Virus record (IMG/VR): IMGVR_UViG_3300012931_000063 | Span: 1-27,745 of that record | Source: a virus | Length of the DNA: 27,745 nucleotides | Strand: one strand, 5' to 3' | Part shown: positions 15,753-23,366 of the stretch, piece by piece | Layout of the letters: each line of letters begins with the position of its first letter | How positions within the stretch are numbered: the first letter of the stretch is position 1 | Notes under the pieces: generated by a model | What the model was told of the DNA's origin: nothing | Databases searched by the model: none | Seen by the model: only the letters and a program-made list of their open reading frames with translations | Translations under genes and position numbers: made by a program

Positions 15753-15917
15753 ATGGAAATCATACCAGTACTATTCTTGATAGCGTTATACATGCTCCCT
15801 TCTATAATAGCAGGTTATAACAGTCACCCTAAGCTTAATGCCATAATAATTCTAAACGTACTAACTGGATGGACATTCTTCGGGTGGGTAGGAGCTCTAT
15901 TGTGGGCTATTTTATAA
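15753..15917 (+). CDS. Superinfection immunity-like membrane protein (54 aa)
   Basis: ATG 15753 to TAA 15917 encodes 54 residues, one base after the preceding gene. The sequence has two membrane segments (about 3-20 and 31-53) and the diagnostic string LPSIIAGYNSHPKLNAI...LNVLTGWTFFGWVGALLWA. This closely matches the small superinfection immunity family (PF14373; T4 Imm is the model), which blocks DNA entry of related phages. Its last 11 bases overlap the end of the convergent minus-strand gene (15907-15917). It likely protects an infected or lysogenic cell. Confidence 0.8.
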   Translation: MEIIPVLFLIALYMLPSIIAGYNSHPKLNAIIILNVLTGWTFFGWVGALLWAIL

Positions 15918-16524
15918 CGATATCGAAATCGAAATCACTAATTAGCTCGAAAGAAAATTCGTACGTGTTTGCTGATCCCCTAACTTGCGATACGCTCGAC
16001 TGACTATCCATTATGACATAGTTAATGTCGTATCCCTCGTTCAAGAGACGGCTCTCGCAGGTCAACCGCACCTCCGAGAGCCTTATTTTTTCGAGCGTGT
16101 TCACAAGGCTAATGGGTAATGTCCTGTCCATGGTAGTGAAAGTGCCCTCGCAATAAATCCTGTGATCCCCGAAACCAGTCAGCACCTTGAATGTCCCCTT
16201 CTGAGCAGACAACTGGGTCTTGCTTATTATCGTCTCCGGCACTACCCTTATCTTTATGTCAACAAATTGGATGGACTCTTCATCCACGTCATCACCTGCG
16301 ATCCTGGTGTGTGCTGGCATTGTCAACACAAGGTGATCGAATAGCTTCGCCCCAGTCCTTGATGACACCCCTACGACATCGAAAGAGTCAATTTCTGGCA
16401 CTTTGTTAGATTCAGAGGTCGGAACAGTCTTCGGCTTCAAGCTGTTAGCCTTCCGTACCTGACCAGCGTATGCCATCTGACCTAGATTGTAGCCTGAAAT
16501 GCTATTTATTGATATACTAGCCAT
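15907..16524 (-). CDS. Tail/baseplate protein candidate (205 aa, DUF6046-like)
   Basis: The last gene of block A. The segment ISKTQLSAQKGTFKVLTGFG followed by DHRIYCEGTFTTMDRTLPISLVNTLEKI resembles DUF6046-type proteins of Bacteroidetes phages, in which 'KT...G..GTVKE.I..GDY.ItI.G' leads into a Pro-rich loop. These proteins are assigned to baseplate or tail parts. The match is by eye and partial. The N-terminus (SISINSISGYNLGQ) may be extended. It is separated from the preceding gene by one base. Confidence 0.6.
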   Translation of the reverse strand: MASISINSISGYNLGQMAYAGQVRKANSLKPKTVPTSESNKVPEIDSFDVVGVSSRTGAKLFDHLVLTMPAHTRIAGDDVDEESIQFVDIKIRVVPETIISKTQLSAQKGTFKVLTGFGDHRIYCEGTFTTMDRTLPISLVNTLEKIRLSEVRLTCESRLLNEGYDINYVIMDSQSSVSQVRGSANTYEFSFELISDFDFDIVIK

Positions 16525-16525
16525 T

Positions 16526-17344
16526 TTACCACAATATTACTGATGATACAGCTATGAGTCTAGTGTACCCTAACCCCTTGTCGTCAGCCAGCAACCCAGT
16601 TGGGTGGATAGTCAGCACGGCGGGATCGAAGTTGAACGACCAAGTGCTAGTTCCACTGTCATATTTCTTAACCGTGTTCGACATTATGTCCAAGTGACGG
16701 TCAGAGTTGCTATCAAGGAGGGGTAACATGGTTGTGTCAACAGTCATCGACGATCCGCTAGTGTCGTTAGGGAACAGGACTGACCCGTTAATGCACAGCA
16801 TGTTACCGCTCCTGTAACAATTTAGTGACGCCGATTCGCCAAGATATGTCGTTTCTATCGTCACAAGAGACGCCTCTATCTTGGTGTTTTCCTTAGCGTA
16901 TAAAGAGTCGAGAGTTGAGACGTTGTTCTCCGGGTACACATACGTATCGCCGTCATACACAGATCCCTCGGCATACTCGTAGCTTAGTATCGCCCTCCTT
17001 TTCCTTATCCCGGCCTTGACATTTCCGTCATTATCTGTCGCAGGGGCGTAATAAGTCTCGCTGTATGTCAACTTTGGGTGGTAGTTGGCCGCCTTAGTGA
17101 TAGCTATAATCTGGTGTTCAACGTGTATTAACCCGTACAAAGGGAGGTAAATATCCCCGGCCGCGCAAGCCAATGCTGTTTCCCCCTCTATAATAGTGCA
17201 CCCGTTTACTATGCACGGCTTCTCGAAGAACGAGTACGCAATGTTGTTAAGCGCGTCCTGTGTCGTCAACGCGGTGGCGGTAAAATGAGCATCTTTTAGC
17301 GGTTTAGAACCATTACAAAGCATCCCCGTAGCTAATCTATCCAT
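16526..17344 (-). CDS. Tail fibre / receptor-binding-like protein (272 aa)
   Basis: A 272-residue protein in the place of gpH-type fibres, after gpJ- and gpI-like genes. The N-terminal part could attach to the baseplate, and the C-terminal part (LNCYRSGNMLCINGSVLFP...IHPTGLLADDKGLGYTRL) has the 'G...I.G.v......G.l.....g.g...' character of fibre C-termini. Near residues 100-130 lies a charged RKRRAILSYEY segment. No exact domain is recognised. A baseplate protein is the alternative. Confidence 0.6.
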   Translation of the reverse strand: MDRLATGMLCNGSKPLKDAHFTATALTTQDALNNIAYSFFEKPCIVNGCTIIEGETALACAAGDIYLPLYGLIHVEHQIIAITKAANYHPKLTYSETYYAPATDNDGNVKAGIRKRRAILSYEYAEGSVYDGDTYVYPENNVSTLDSLYAKENTKIEASLVTIETTYLGESASLNCYRSGNMLCINGSVLFPNDTSGSSMTVDTTMLPLLDSNSDRHLDIMSNTVKKYDSGTSTWSFNFDPAVLTIHPTGLLADDKGLGYTRLIAVSSVILW

Positions 17345-17356
17345 ATTGTGTGTATT

Positions 17357-17878
17357 TTATTTATATGTTATCTCGTAAACCTGGTTGGGGAATGACATTG
17401 CTTGCACGTCTGTCAGTATGTTGTCGGTAAAATACAACACAGACTGCGCGAGCTCCGACTCTATTACCTCGACCTTGTAATTGATTATGTCGCCATTCGA
17501 CTCTCCTACAGTGTATATCCCAACATCTTCTCCTGTTGGCACTGTCTCGTCAGTCGTGTACACGCTAATCCTATCTGATAGAGGTACGTACTCGTCAGTC
17601 GTGAATATAACAGTTGTGTCCTCGTCGTACCCGTCATAGATCTTGCAATAAGATAGGTTATACTTCTGTCGGATATAGTACTCCATCATCGCCCTCTTCC
17701 CTGCGAAGTTAGACTTGTTAATTTTGTCTGATATTATGAACGACGCCAGATCTCCAATGTCATTAGCCGGCGACAGCAGCACCCTGGCCAACTCTAGATT
17801 CTTCTCTGTCCTGAAAAGTGCATTGAACGCGTTGACGAACCAGCACCATTGATTTATGTCGTACAGTTTTGCTTCCAT
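17357..17878 (-). CDS. Baseplate wedge candidate (173 aa, gpI position)
   Basis: A 173-residue protein whose ATG shares a base with the stop of the gpJ-like gene (TAATG at 17876-17880). The N-terminal half is helical (QWCWFVNAFNALFRTEKNLELARVLLS), the second half strand-rich with DGYDEDTTVIFTTDEYVPLSDR. Directly after gpJ one expects gpI (Mu gp48), which completes the wedge; the length fits, but no gpI motif was seen. Alternatively it is a tail fibre connector. Confidence 0.6.
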   Translation of the reverse strand: MEAKLYDINQWCWFVNAFNALFRTEKNLELARVLLSPANDIGDLASFIISDKINKSNFAGKRAMMEYYIRQKYNLSYCKIYDGYDEDTTVIFTTDEYVPLSDRISVYTTDETVPTGEDVGIYTVGESNGDIINYKVEVIESELAQSVLYFTDNILTDVQAMSFPNQVYEITYK

Positions 17879-18714
17879 TAATATTCCTGGTAAGTTATAC
17901 CGGTAGTGTTTGCAAGTACGTAGTACCCGGCGGTAGGCGTGTCGTTTTTCTTGGCTGATGTTAGCACGTCGCGTGAGTTGGCGTAAGAATCCACCATCAC
18001 TAGTGACGTTATGTTGAAGCTCTTCACGCCGCTAACAGCCGACATCTTTGACTGTAGATCGACAAGCCTAAACTCGTCATCGTACATGGCATCTTTCGCA
18101 TAAGTCTCGAAGTAGTCGTTAATCTCGTCAATTAGTGGGAATACAGATGCGTCATTGATGCTAGACCCGTCAGTAATTGATATTATTTTTGGGTCTACAT
18201 AAACGATGCACGTCATGTACACGCTGTCACCGTCTATGGATCTGCAAGTTATTGGAAAGGACCTTTGCACGTCTATGTACGATTGCAGTGAAGCCAGCTG
18301 TGCGGCACTTAGCGCCACGAGGTTGTCGTCGTCGTCATACTTGGCAACCTTAATCACTAGCCCGCCTTGCGATGCCTCATAAGCCGACACAACTACTATC
18401 TTTTTCGTGTCATCGTCAACCGAGTAACCTATGCCACCAGTGTCGTAATCGAGAGCCAGTTCGTCGCCTTCTTGCCATTGCGCTGCGTTCCATGCCCAGT
18501 AAGCTGCCGAAGTTGGTATGATCTTGGCGGCGTAAACGTCAACGTCGTCTATGAATTGAGCAAGCACGACATCCGTGTTGCTTAGTGATACCGCAATAGA
18601 GTCGCGCAACGACTCGAAAAACTTGTCGCTATCACCTATGTACGTTGACAGGTCTCCGCTTGCCCTCTCGCTCTCAATCTCTGCACTTATCTCCGCCGCT
18701 GTCCTTGCTTCCAT
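17878..18714 (-). CDS. Baseplate wedge protein (gpJ / Mu gp47-like)
   Basis: A 278-residue protein. The N-terminal helix-rich part (TAAEISAEIESERAS...SLSNTDVVLAQFIDDVDVYAAK) and the motif AWNAAQWQEGDEL at about 70-85 are typical of gpJ-like baseplate proteins of Bacteroidetes Mu-type phages (sometimes mis-labelled nucleotidyltransferase). The central part (QRSFPITCRSIDGDSVYMTCIVYVDP) and the C-terminal LQSKMSAVSGVKSFNI resemble gpJ/gp6 family features. It would form the ring around the hub. It follows the portal after three bases. Confidence 0.7.
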   Translation of the reverse strand: MEARTAAEISAEIESERASGDLSTYIGDSDKFFESLRDSIAVSLSNTDVVLAQFIDDVDVYAAKIIPTSAAYWAWNAAQWQEGDELALDYDTGGIGYSVDDDTKKIVVVSAYEASQGGLVIKVAKYDDDDNLVALSAAQLASLQSYIDVQRSFPITCRSIDGDSVYMTCIVYVDPKIISITDGSSINDASVFPLIDEINDYFETYAKDAMYDDEFRLVDLQSKMSAVSGVKSFNITSLVMVDSYANSRDVLTSAKKNDTPTAGYYVLANTTGITYQEY

Positions 18715-18717
18715 AGT

Positions 18718-19941
18718 CTACTCTTCTTGTGTTTTAACTGTTACTGGCTCATCCTTGATCCTGCCACCGATTTTCATCTTGACGTACTTCTCCAGCTCAG
18801 ACGGGTCAACGTCATAATTAGCCACGACTATCTGCAACATCTTGATTATGTTCTCGACAGATATAACGTCGTCTATTCGCCACCTCATGAATGCCCCCTC
18901 TGGCAATATCCCGAGTTTCTTGAACGATTTATTGCTGTTCACAACCCTGGATATGATGCGCATGTCGTTTTTCTGCAATGACTTATATATGCGTTCCTGC
19001 ACCTCCATCGCCCCGACGAAAGACTTTTCAGCCGTCAAATCAGACCCGTTTAGTAGGCTAGCTATGCACCTGTCGCACTGCTTTATGAGCAACAGGTAAC
19101 CGTCTTGCCCGGCACTCGAGTTACTCGATTGCAGCATCTCGATGACATCATCCGTGTGAGCTACTACCCTGCTCCCTTTATCGAGAGATCGCAGCGACGC
19201 TTCTGCGTTACTTTTCCTTAGCGAGTCACTCAACTGTGTCTTTATAACGACAATATCACGCCCACTATTCTCCAGGAAAGCCCGCCAATTGGTGTATATC
19301 TGCTTGTAAATCACATAATTCATTATCTTCGGCAATATGCCAGTTGACTCCCTGTTAATCACCGATGTAACGTATGTAGAGTATTCTGGTGCGTTGTAGT
19401 CGATTACGTTGAACGACTTCGAGAATCCGAGATCTATTGACTCGCGGCACATCTCCCATGGCGTAAGTAGGTATTCGTCATTTATCCTCGTTACCCCTGT
19501 CGGCTTTCCGTCACTGCCTAGCGGGTTTAGCTGCTGCAACGTGTGCCCCGTTAGGATAGAATCATGCACATTAGTAATGTAGTCATTGAACCACGCCGCC
19601 GTTTCTCCGTCATAATCTTCGAACACGTCTTTTAAGCCATTAATACTGTTCCCTTTAGAGTCAATGATCTCTATGTCGCTGTCTATGAACGACCTACGGA
19701 TATTAATGCAGTTTGACACTTGTGCGTCATTGAACGCTAACTTCAAGTATTGTATGAATTTAACACGATCAGGGTAAATGATGTCGTTTGCCTGATTCAT
19801 CGAGGCAGTGAACAGCTTTAGTGTAGTATTAATTAATTCAAGTGCACGGTCATTCTCGTTCGTGACGATTAACCCGCTATTGCCCTTTGTTTTCCCGGCG
19901 AAGGCGTCGTATGCCGCTGTAACCCTTTGTCTTAGACCCAT
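18718..19941 (-). CDS. Portal protein (DUF935, Mu gp29-like)
   Basis: Started at MGLRQRVTAA (ATG 19941), 407 residues, ten bases after the stop of the preceding gene; an in-frame ATG at 19983 would overlap that gene by 32 bases. Characteristic segments are ARHGQ-like DRVKFIQYLKLAFNDAQVSNCINIR, ESIDLGFSKSFNVIDY, FENSG-like AFLENSGRDIVVIKT, then QSSNSSAGQDGYLLLIKQCDRCIASLL and MRWRIDD. This pattern is that of DUF935 portals. The dodecamer is the DNA gate, docking terminase and tail. Confidence 0.85.
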   Translation of the reverse strand: MGLRQRVTAAYDAFAGKTKGNSGLIVTNENDRALELINTTLKLFTASMNQANDIIYPDRVKFIQYLKLAFNDAQVSNCINIRRSFIDSDIEIIDSKGNSINGLKDVFEDYDGETAAWFNDYITNVHDSILTGHTLQQLNPLGSDGKPTGVTRINDEYLLTPWEMCRESIDLGFSKSFNVIDYNAPEYSTYVTSVINRESTGILPKIMNYVIYKQIYTNWRAFLENSGRDIVVIKTQLSDSLRKSNAEASLRSLDKGSRVVAHTDDVIEMLQSSNSSAGQDGYLLLIKQCDRCIASLLNGSDLTAEKSFVGAMEVQERIYKSLQKNDMRIISRVVNSNKSFKKLGILPEGAFMRWRIDDVISVENIIKMLQIVVANYDVDPSELEKYVKMKIGGRIKDEPVTVKTQEE

Positions 19942-19951
19942 GTAATTAGTA

Positions 19952-20587
19952 TTAGAATTGTGAGTATGGCGACAAGTAGTCATCTGTCGAGTTGATTACC
20001 GTTATACGGTTGCCTTCTTCCACGCCATCATCGTCCGTTATGACGACAAGGCCGTCGCAGTTTATCGACCCCTTTTGCACGTCTTCTAGCCAACTGATTG
20101 CACACGCGCTGTTCTTCTTGTTCCCGTCACCGTCAAATCGCTCCTTTCTAATGGCCGGTGCCGTGTTAGGGGCCACGCGTGCACTCAAGTGATACAGAGC
20201 TACATCGCAGCACGTAGTGACTAGTGTTTGATGACGCCAATCTTTTGCCTTCAAGGTGAAGTACGTAGTATCCGCCAGCTCGGTAGCCGCGGTAGTGTCA
20301 AGGATGCAAAGGTATGTCGCCATCCCGGTGAACTCCCCCGACACGTCGCTATATGTAGCTAGCATGACATAGTTGCCGGCGGTGGCCTCTGCTGTCGTCG
20401 TCCCGTCGTTGTCAACGTTGATAAATTGGCAGTCATCGTACAGGCTCATGTCAAACCTCTGCGTCAGGTAGCCACTAACGAAGCTTATAGCCGTATCGAC
20501 GTTCTGGTTAATTACCGACACATCTGTCGTCATGTCGTCAAGATCTGCCTGCGACAACACTCTGAACAAGTCTAGTCTACATATCAT
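19952..20587 (-). CDS. Mu gp36-like / DUF1320 head-tail protein with an insertion
   Basis: A 211-residue protein. The N-terminal part (DLDDMTTDVSVINQNVDTAISFVSGYLTQRFDMSLYDD) and the C-terminal part (LVTTCCDVALYHLSARVAP...IRKERFDGDGNKKN, then SWLEDVQKGSINCDGL) match the two halves of DUF1320. These halves are split by about 60 extra, beta-rich residues (about 55-115). Typical members are near 140 residues, so this one has an insert. The protein acts at the head-tail connector. It overlaps the terminase small subunit by four bases. Confidence 0.75.
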   Translation of the reverse strand: MICRLDLFRVLSQADLDDMTTDVSVINQNVDTAISFVSGYLTQRFDMSLYDDCQFINVDNDGTTTAEATAGNYVMLATYSDVSGEFTGMATYLCILDTTAATELADTTYFTLKAKDWRHQTLVTTCCDVALYHLSARVAPNTAPAIRKERFDGDGNKKNSACAISWLEDVQKGSINCDGLVVITDDDGVEEGNRITVINSTDDYLSPYSQF

Positions 20588-21033
20588 CTGTTCTTGTTTG
20601 TAGAGTCAATCACTATTGAAACAGTTGGTACTTGTGGCCCGTCCTCGTCGTCGAAAATCCTATCGCCATACTTCCTTGGTAGGGTCTTAGCGATTACCCA
20701 CTTGCGCGTGTCGACCCTCAGTTGCGAACGGCGGACAAATTCAGTGTCTTCAACCTCTATCTCACGCCCATCCTTCGTTAGTATAGTACGCTTATCCCCG
20801 CTAGAATCGTCTGCTATGTCTATGAGTGACTCAAACATTGCCTCTGTTCTGTTTCTGACCGCGCGCGCGTAGATGCTTGAGAGCTCCTTGTCGTTGCAAA
20901 CATAGCAATGAAACGCCCCCCTGCTTATCCCCTTTACGTTAAACTCATCACGCACTTTTTTACAAGCCTTACCGAGCGTTAGCTCTTCCTCCTCTATAAG
21001 TGTGATTATACGGTCGAAGTGTTCTCGTGTCAT
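20584..21033 (-). CDS. terS: Terminase small subunit
   Basis: The likely start is MTREHFDRII (ATG 21033), giving 149 residues. A longer in-frame ORF from 21135 would begin upstream of the promoter at 21054-21084, so it is not used. The protein has an N-terminal HTH-like region (LTLGKACKKVRDEFNVKGISRGAFHCYVC) and a helical oligomerisation region ending in RRSQLRVDTRKWVIAKTLPRKYGDR, the signature seen in small terminases of the Sf6 gp1 type. It recognises the DNA packaging site for the large terminase at 2893-4392. It heads block A. Confidence 0.85.
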   Translation of the reverse strand: MTREHFDRIITLIEEEELTLGKACKKVRDEFNVKGISRGAFHCYVCNDKELSSIYARAVRNRTEAMFESLIDIADDSSGDKRTILTKDGREIEVEDTEFVRRSQLRVDTRKWVIAKTLPRKYGDRIFDDEDGPQVPTVSIVIDSTNKNR

Positions 21034-21053
21034 AGTGTCTTTTTTTTGCCCTC

Positions 21054-21084
21054 CAAAATTAAGCTTATTTAAAATAAAAACAAA
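21054..21084 (-). promoter_or_regulatory. Promoter for block A (small terminase)
   Basis: On the minus strand TTTG (21084-21081) is followed by a 19-base spacer and TAATTTTG (21061-21054). This is an exact match to the Bacteroidetes TTTG-N19-TAnnTTTG promoter. Transcription would begin near 21047, with a short leader to ATG 21033. It backs onto a rightward promoter at 21118-21148. Confidence 0.8.
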
Positions 21085-21117
21085 TAATATTTTTTTTGAA
21101 AATAAATCTTGAAATGC

Positions 21118-21148
21118 TTGACTTCGCCCAAACATTGTCGTATATTTG
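21118..21148 (+). promoter_or_regulatory. Promoter for the rightward accessory region
   Basis: TTG (21118-21120), a 20-base spacer and TATATTTG (21141-21148) match the Bacteroidetes promoter. Transcription would start near 21155, so ATG 21189 is the natural start of the next gene; the longer frame from 21096 begins before the promoter. The two back-to-back promoters (21054-21148) divide leftward structural and rightward accessory genes. Confidence 0.75.
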
Positions 21149-21188
21149 TAAGGTCAAAGGCAATGAAGCCAAGATAAACACAACGATT

Positions 21189-21599
21189 ATGAAAAAGATA
21201 CTAGTAGGCGGGCAGGCATTGAGGAACATGGGTAGCGACAGGTACACTAGCGATGTCGATTACCTGATTAAGGACGAAAACAACACGTCGGCGTTCATTC
21301 ATGACGTCACTAATGACATTGATTACTTGAACGCTTCCGGGAACAAGTTCTTTAACGAGATCTACAAGTTAGAGGAGGGCAACGATCAAGCTAGCGCGCA
21401 ATCGTTGCTTGAGTTGAAGGCATACGCATTCGTGCAGCATTGCCAGAATTTCAACTTCAAAAAAGCTGATGCTTGCGAGTACGACATCAAATTCCTGGTA
21501 AGGTTTGCCGATCTTAAGTCATGCAAGATCGCTGTCAAGTACATGACAGCAGGTGAATATTCAGAAGTTGAAAAAATAATTTTATCAGTGAAAAAATAA
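21189..21599 (+). CDS. Nucleotidyltransferase-fold protein (136 aa)
   Basis: Started at ATG 21189, the N-terminus reads MKKILVGGQALRNMGSDRYTSDVDYLIKD, which has the GG (7-8) and D-x-D (Asp22, Asp24) pattern of minimal nucleotidyltransferases (AbiEii/MNT-like). The C-terminal part (LELKAYAFVQHC...KKADACEYDIKFLVRFAD) has the Lys-Ala...Asp-Ile pattern that follows in AbiEii-like proteins. No partner (AbiEi antitoxin or HEPN protein) is adjacent. It may modify RNA, a protein or a small molecule; target unknown. Confidence 0.75.
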   Translation: MKKILVGGQALRNMGSDRYTSDVDYLIKDENNTSAFIHDVTNDIDYLNASGNKFFNEIYKLEEGNDQASAQSLLELKAYAFVQHCQNFNFKKADACEYDIKFLVRFADLKSCKIAVKYMTAGEYSEVEKIILSVKK

Positions 21600-21607
21600 T
21601 CTATTTT

Positions 21608-21641
21608 TTTGCACAAACATCCAAATATTTCATTACATTTG
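21608..21641 (+). promoter_or_regulatory. Promoter for small rightward genes
   Basis: TTTG at 21608-21611, a 22-base spacer and TACATTTG at 21634-21641 match the Bacteroidetes promoter pattern. It lies just after the nucleotidyltransferase gene and would drive the genes from 21680. Confidence 0.65.
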
Positions 21642-21679
21642 TAATGTCAAATAGCAATTAACAATTAAAACATACGACT

Positions 21680-21922
21680 ATGAAAACGACAATGACTTTT
21701 ACCAGCGAACACGAAAAAGAGCTAAAAAGAATAGCTACTTTAAACGTTTTTGCTGCAAAAATAGCAAAAACAATTCTTGGTAGTGAAGTTTACAAGGCTT
21801 CCGCAAAGCAAGTTGACATATTGAATCAAGTTTCAGAAATTGAATTCTACATAAGTGATGGGTATTCAAACCAATATATGGAAACTGCACAACAAAGACA
21901 ACGTAATTTAATGTACTTTTAA
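21680..21922 (+). CDS. Small hypothetical protein (80 aa)
   Basis: An 80-residue, helix-rich, charged protein (EHEKELKRIATLNVFAAKIAK, then KASAKQVDILNQVSEIEF). It is preceded by a promoter-like site and the leader AACAATTAAAACATA (21660-21674), which recurs before the gene at 22185. No family is recognised. The gene is markedly more AT-rich than the structural genes. Confidence 0.65.
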   Translation: MKTTMTFTSEHEKELKRIATLNVFAAKIAKTILGSEVYKASAKQVDILNQVSEIEFYISDGYSNQYMETAQQRQRNLMYF

Positions 21923-21940
21923 TCATAAAAACTAAGTAAA

Positions 21941-22120
21941 ATGAAAACACTTAAAGAAATTTCAGCAAGCAACCCATCAACTTACCGAGTAATTGATTTA
22001 CAAGTAAGGAAAGGAGAAGTAAAAGAGTGGAATGATAAAATAGAAATTATCGTTGGCCGGAGATCAAAGTTTTGCACGCGCAGGAATGCTTATAAATTTG
22101 GATTATCAGAAGGCGAATAA
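21941..22120 (+). CDS. Very small hypothetical protein (59 aa)
   Basis: ATG 21941 opens a 59-codon frame ending at TAA 22118-22120, 18 bases after the preceding gene, with an A-rich leader. The protein starts MKTLKEISASNPSTYRVIDL and is basic near the end (GRRSKFCTRRNAYKF). No family is recognised; coding character is moderate. Confidence 0.55.
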   Translation: MKTLKEISASNPSTYRVIDLQVRKGEVKEWNDKIEIIVGRRSKFCTRRNAYKFGLSEGE

Positions 22121-22184
22121 TACTTATAACATACAAAGAAACTAATGAGGTTGTAAAATAAATAACAATTAAAACATAAACAAA

Positions 22185-22388
22185 ATGAAAACTTACAAAA
22201 ACGTAACCGGAATCAACAGAACAGACTTAGACAGTAGGAGTTTATTAGAAGCTGTAAAAGAACAATTACAAGATTCTTACCCAAGTTTAAACGGTGAAAG
22301 CTTAACAATAGTAACCGATTTAATGGTAATATATGATGAAGATGTAACCGAATCTAATGGTCAATTTTCTTGCTATGCTGGTCTTTAG
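22185..22388 (+). CDS. Small hypothetical protein (67 aa)
   Basis: A 67-residue acidic protein (SLLEAVKEQLQDSYPSLNGESLTIVTDLMVIYDEDV). It starts seven bases after AACAATTAAAACATA (22164-22178), the same leader as the gene at 21680; both begin MKT. No family is recognised. Confidence 0.6.
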   Translation: MKTYKNVTGINRTDLDSRSLLEAVKEQLQDSYPSLNGESLTIVTDLMVIYDEDVTESNGQFSCYAGL

Positions 22389-22397
22389 CCTTGCAGT

Positions 22398-22417
22398 TAA
22401 CATCCAAGTAACAGAAA
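22398..22417 (+). repeat. 20-base direct repeat, copy 1
   Basis: taacatccaagtaacagaaa here recurs as taacatccaagtaccagaaa at 27624-27643 (19 of 20 identical). Each copy lies just after the end of a small gene. The two flank the accessory stretch of about 5.2 kb and might be recombination or att-like sites; the pairing is an observation only. Confidence 0.7.
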
Positions 22418-22455
22418 GTTTTAAAATAATCTCTTAAAAACGTTAAATAACTTCT

Positions 22456-22767
22456 ATGCCTAGAATAATAGGGGGATACACACATTACAATAATGATAAC
22501 AGGTGTATCATACGTATTTACAAGGTTTCTAAAATGGATTTTGTCGCGAAAAGGACAGATTACCACCAGAGCGTAAAAGTTACAAACAGGTGCAACGTGT
22601 TTATATGTTGTTTCAAGTTGAGGTACAACACGTTATACAAGTCAATTAATGGTAAAATAGTTGGTGAAGGAGTCAAAGTAGAGAAAGGTGACGTTTCTGA
22701 GGCGGCCATACGAATTATGATTGAATCTGAACCTTTCTTGTATAACGCTTTTTATAAGAAATATTAA
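22456..22767 (+). CDS. Small hypothetical protein (103 aa)
   Basis: A 103-residue ORF, basic in its first half (RCIIRIYKVSKMDFVAKRTDYHQSVKV) with Cys residues (NRCNVFICCFKLR). It ends in DVSEAAIRIMIESEPFLYNAF. An internal start at Met27 (22534) is possible. There is no clear promoter just upstream. No family is recognised. Confidence 0.55.
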   Translation: MPRIIGGYTHYNNDNRCIIRIYKVSKMDFVAKRTDYHQSVKVTNRCNVFICCFKLRYNTLYKSINGKIVGEGVKVEKGDVSEAAIRIMIESEPFLYNAFYKKY

Positions 22768-22800
22768 TTACAAGATCTTGTTAAAAAAAATATAGTAATC

Positions 22801-22962
22801 ATGGGAATTAAAGAGATATTAATTGAGGTAGAGGCTAATCTAATGGCCATACACGTGTACAAGAGGTGTGTGATTAACGGGAAATTAAGCGCGAGTAACG
22901 GGCAATTCTTGATCTCCGGGGCTCGCGAAGAGATAATTAGGTTGACAAAATTTATAGTATAA
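22801..22962 (+). CDS. Very small hypothetical protein (53 aa)
   Basis: ATG 22801 to TAA 22962 encodes 53 residues (MGIKEILIEVEANLMAIHVY..., then SASNGQFLISGAREEIIRL). It follows a perfect 12-base palindrome, ACAAGATCTTGT (22770-22781), and an A-rich leader. The pattern of helix, loop and helix with a basic centre is consistent with a small regulator, but no family is recognised. Confidence 0.5.
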   Translation: MGIKEILIEVEANLMAIHVYKRCVINGKLSASNGQFLISGAREEIIRLTKFIV

Positions 22963-23125
22963 CTTCGACAAAATACACAAAAGAAGTTGATTTCGACAAA
23001 ATATAAATAGCAATATTTATATATTAAAATTATTGTGATATTATTGTTGTTATAACAATTGCTATAACAATTCAAGCGAGAGCAACAACATTGGTTCCAT
23101 TGAGGGTTTGAGGTGAGGTGGGAAG

Positions 23126-23186
23126 GTCAGGTAAAAGTAAGTCAACCCCCTACCCCCTTTAGGAAGTTAACTTACTAATACCTGAC
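23126..23186. repeat. Long imperfect inverted repeat
   Basis: Left arm 23126-23146 and right arm 23166-23186 are 21 bases each and pair except at three positions (an AA/TT double mismatch and one C/T position). The 19-base loop contains the C-rich tract (ccccta ccccc). The 3' side is not followed by a T-run on either strand that would make a standard terminator certain; on the plus strand it is followed by an A run. It may be a structured RNA end, a protein-binding site or part of an origin. Confidence 0.7.
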
Positions 23187-23366
23187 TGAAAAAAATTTGT
23201 CGAATTGTCTCCTTCTCGGGAATCGGCTCGTTCGGTTTCGGCTGTGATGGTACTGCAAGTCATAGAAATAATCCGCATCACATTTAACAGGATTTTGATT
23301 TCTTTCGTCGAAACTGAGTAACTGCTTTTTTTGTAGAGATGCAAGCCCCAGGCACCTTTGATGCCG

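Noticed and set aside
21096-21188. Upstream ATG 21096 for the nucleotidyltransferase gene
   Set aside because: It precedes and includes the promoter at 21118-21148; the GG...DxD motif starts at the ATG at 21189.
22764-23075. 103-codon minus-strand ORF
   Set aside because: It is AT-driven, opposite the small gene at 22801 and the repeat region, and has no recognisable features.
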